This document shows, piece by piece, positions 4,517 through 5,915 of a DNA stretch of 5,915 nt. The stretch is from positions 1-5,915 of the forward strand of contig JAEZTQ010000083.1 in NCBI GenBank assembly GCA_023443625.1, in the 5' to 3' direction. Made by a program: the position numbers and the translations under genes. The notes under the pieces were generated by a model that made no database searches, was not told the DNA's origin, and saw only the letters and a program-made list of their open reading frames with translations. Source of the DNA: Bacillota bacterium. GTDB taxonomy: Bacteria > Bacillota_A > Clostridia > Lachnospirales > Lachnospiraceae. The stretch's first letter is position 1. Each line of letters starts with the position of its first letter.

Positions 4517-5915
4517 CTATTTATTGCCCGTTCCAAGCATTGATGCAAGATAGTTGCTCTTTGTATTCATCTCAGACATTGCCTTCTCCATAGCGGTGAA
4601 CTGCTTATAATAAGGGCTTTCCATGGCTTCGAGCTTTCTCTCCATAACGGATAGCTTGTCTTTATAATCATCAATCTGACTTTTAATTTCCTTATCATTA
4701 TAGAAGGTCAGTGCGCTTCGAAGAGGATTCTTGGTTTTGCCATCGCCCATAATCTCCTTCTTAAAGCTATCGTATAACTCTCCGGCCAGATCATTAAAAG
4801 TCTCAATCACAGCTTCCGGATCTTCCTCCAGAGCCTTCATCAGCTTATTCTCCATCTCCGACACCTTGCTGTCATCCTTATCTCCGTCGATATGCAGAAT
4901 GCCCTTCTCCGTGTAATCGGAAGATTTGATGCCAAAAGTTGATAAAGAGTAGCTCTTACTACCACCTCCCAAATTCACCTGCACGCTCTTACTCAAACTT
5001 GTCCGCATCAGACTCATCAGGTTTCCTATGCCATCATCTCTTCGAAGCAGGGAATCTTTGATCTTTGCTTCCCACTTTTCAATCTCTTTCTCCGACATGG
5101 CACTTTTCTGTTCCTCTGTCAAAGGCTCAAAGCCCTTCGCTGTGCTTGCATAATAAAACTCATTCATCTGTGCCAGGAGCTCATTGTATTCTTTCACAAA
5201 GCCCTTGATCTTATCGTATACCGCTTGAGTATCCTTCTTAACATTAATATTGACAGCATCCTCTCCTGTTTCTCCCAACAGTTGAAATGTAAGTCCATTC
5301 ACTTCAACACTATTGGAAGAGCTTTTCATGGTTGCTCCGTTATACTCAATTTCAGAATCTTGAGCATCTAATATAATTTTATTTGTACCCAGTCCCAATG
5401 CAGATAAAGTAGCCGCATCTCCGGTAATAGAAAATGCTTCTTTCGCTCCTGTACCCATGGAACTAAGATAAAAACGCTTATGCGTACTGTCAAAGGAAGC
5501 ATTAATTCCAGCACTCTTCATATCTGCTACCAAATCGCTTACCTTCGTACTCGCCGTCACTGTAATATCTTTTCCGTTGACATTAATTGTCTTATCTACA
5601 CCTGTAACAATTCCCAACTCACTCATCGTTGCTCCCGAAGTCGCATTCTCTAATTCATCTGTAGCAGCTCCGGTCACATACTGGGCAGTAGCAAGCTTTA
5701 TTACCTTTATCTGGTGACTTCCTTCCAGCGCAGTGTTGCCCGCAGTTACCGCTACCTTATTCGTATTAGACGAAATCGCAGTCTTGGTATTAAAAGTACC
5801 CTGCAGCTTCATACTATTCAAAGACCCTGTATAAAACGCATACAGCTTCTTATTCAAATCCTGCCACTTCTCATTCTTCCATTCCAGCCTGGTCTTCTTG
5901 TTCTCTATCTTAGTC
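4517..5915 (-). CDS. fliD: Flagellar filament cap protein FliD (5' end missing)
   Basis: FliD (HAP2) forms the cap at the tip of the filament, where exported flagellin subunits fold into place. The reading frame is open to the right edge, so 465 residues are visible and the N-terminus, probably a few dozen residues, lies outside. The visible part begins with a charged helix (TKIENKKTRLEWKNEKW) and a NKKLYAFYTGSL segment typical of the end of the FliD N-terminal domain. A flagellin hook-IN-like stretch follows (about visible residues 105-165). The FliD C-terminal domain runs from about visible residue 190, with VNGLTFQLLGETGE, then VYDKIKGFVKEYNELL, PLTEEQKSAMSEKEIEKWE and LLRRDDGIGNLM. It ends in a coiled coil (DDYKDKLSVMERKLEAME) and NYLASMLG. 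No cysteine is visible, as usual for exported axial proteins. The stop is TAG. A TTG at 5855-5857 is an internal leucine, not the start. fliS follows after 134 bp. Confidence 0.96.
   Translation of the reverse strand, partial: TKIENKKTRLEWKNEKWQDLNKKLYAFYTGSLNSMKLQGTFNTKTAISSNTNKVAVTAGNTALEGSHQIKVIKLATAQYVTGAATDELENATSGATMSELGIVTGVDKTINVNGKDITVTASTKVSDLVADMKSAGINASFDSTHKRFYLSSMGTGAKEAFSITGDAATLSALGLGTNKIILDAQDSEIEYNGATMKSSSNSVEVNGLTFQLLGETGEDAVNINVKKDTQAVYDKIKGFVKEYNELLAQMNEFYYASTAKGFEPLTEEQKSAMSEKEIEKWEAKIKDSLLRRDDGIGNLMSLMRTSLSKSVQVNLGGGSKSYSLSTFGIKSSDYTEKGILHIDGDKDDSKVSEMENKLMKALEEDPEAVIETFNDLAGELYDSFKKEIMGDGKTKNPLRSALTFYNDKEIKSQIDDYKDKLSVMERKLEAMESPYYKQFTAMEKAMSEMNTKSNYLASMLGTGNK

Noticed and set aside
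5855..5857. TTG as a possible fliD start codon
   Set aside because: The frame stays open upstream to the window edge, with typical FliD residues (KKTRLEWKNEKWQD) before it, so this codon is an internal leucine and the gene is cut by the window end.
1..5915. CRISPR arrays, tRNA or rRNA genes, insertion sequences, phage or defence genes
   Set aside because: No spaced direct repeats, cloverleaf or rRNA-like sequence, transposase motifs or terminal inverted repeats were seen; almost all the window is accounted for by flagellar genes and their control regions.

Overview
The window is a single-strand block of late flagellar genes, all read on the minus strand. It suggests a motile, low-to-moderate GC Gram-positive bacterium of the Clostridia, most likely Lachnospiraceae-like. 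The grounds are a short cysteine-free flagellin with Bacillus/Clostridium-type ends, strong AGGAGG ribosome binding sites, a sigma-28 (SigD/FliA) promoter and the gene order fliD-fliS-chaperone-hag-Maf. The lineage is an inference from sequence style; no database search was run.

In the direction of transcription (right to left), the window opens inside fliD, the filament cap gene, whose first few dozen codons lie beyond the right edge. A 134-bp gap follows, carrying a perfect 13-bp stem-loop, and then fliS, the flagellin chaperone. Next comes a 165-residue helical protein that looks like a FlgN/FliT-type export chaperone. A 280-bp intergenic region then holds an A-tract-rich upstream segment, a near-consensus sigma-28 promoter, and a leader of about 195-200 nt with several stem-loops. 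One of these presents an ACGGAA hexaloop of the kind CsrA binds. It lies 25 nt upstream of a second ANGGA site inside the Shine-Dalgarno of hag, the flagellin gene. Hag is followed by a strong intrinsic terminator hairpin, then an acidic 109-residue protein that I do not recognise. The last gene encodes a complete DUF115/MptE-like motility accessory factor (Maf-type), the family linked to flagellin glycosylation.

Together the genes make, escort, cap and probably modify the flagellar filament. FliS keeps flagellin unfolded and feeds it to the export gate. FliD caps the growing filament. The FlgN/FliT-like protein probably escorts hook-junction or cap proteins. The Maf-type protein probably transfers a nonulosonic acid or related sugar to Ser/Thr of flagellin. 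The leader structure suggests CsrA (normally antagonised by FliW) represses hag translation, as in Bacillus subtilis; neither csrA nor fliW is in the window.

Most of the window is ordinary flagellar biology. The less ordinary parts are the long structured hag leader, the unrecognised acidic protein between hag and the Maf gene, an in-frame Ala-Thr hexanucleotide repeat in the short flagellin centre, and the fliD-fliS hairpin.
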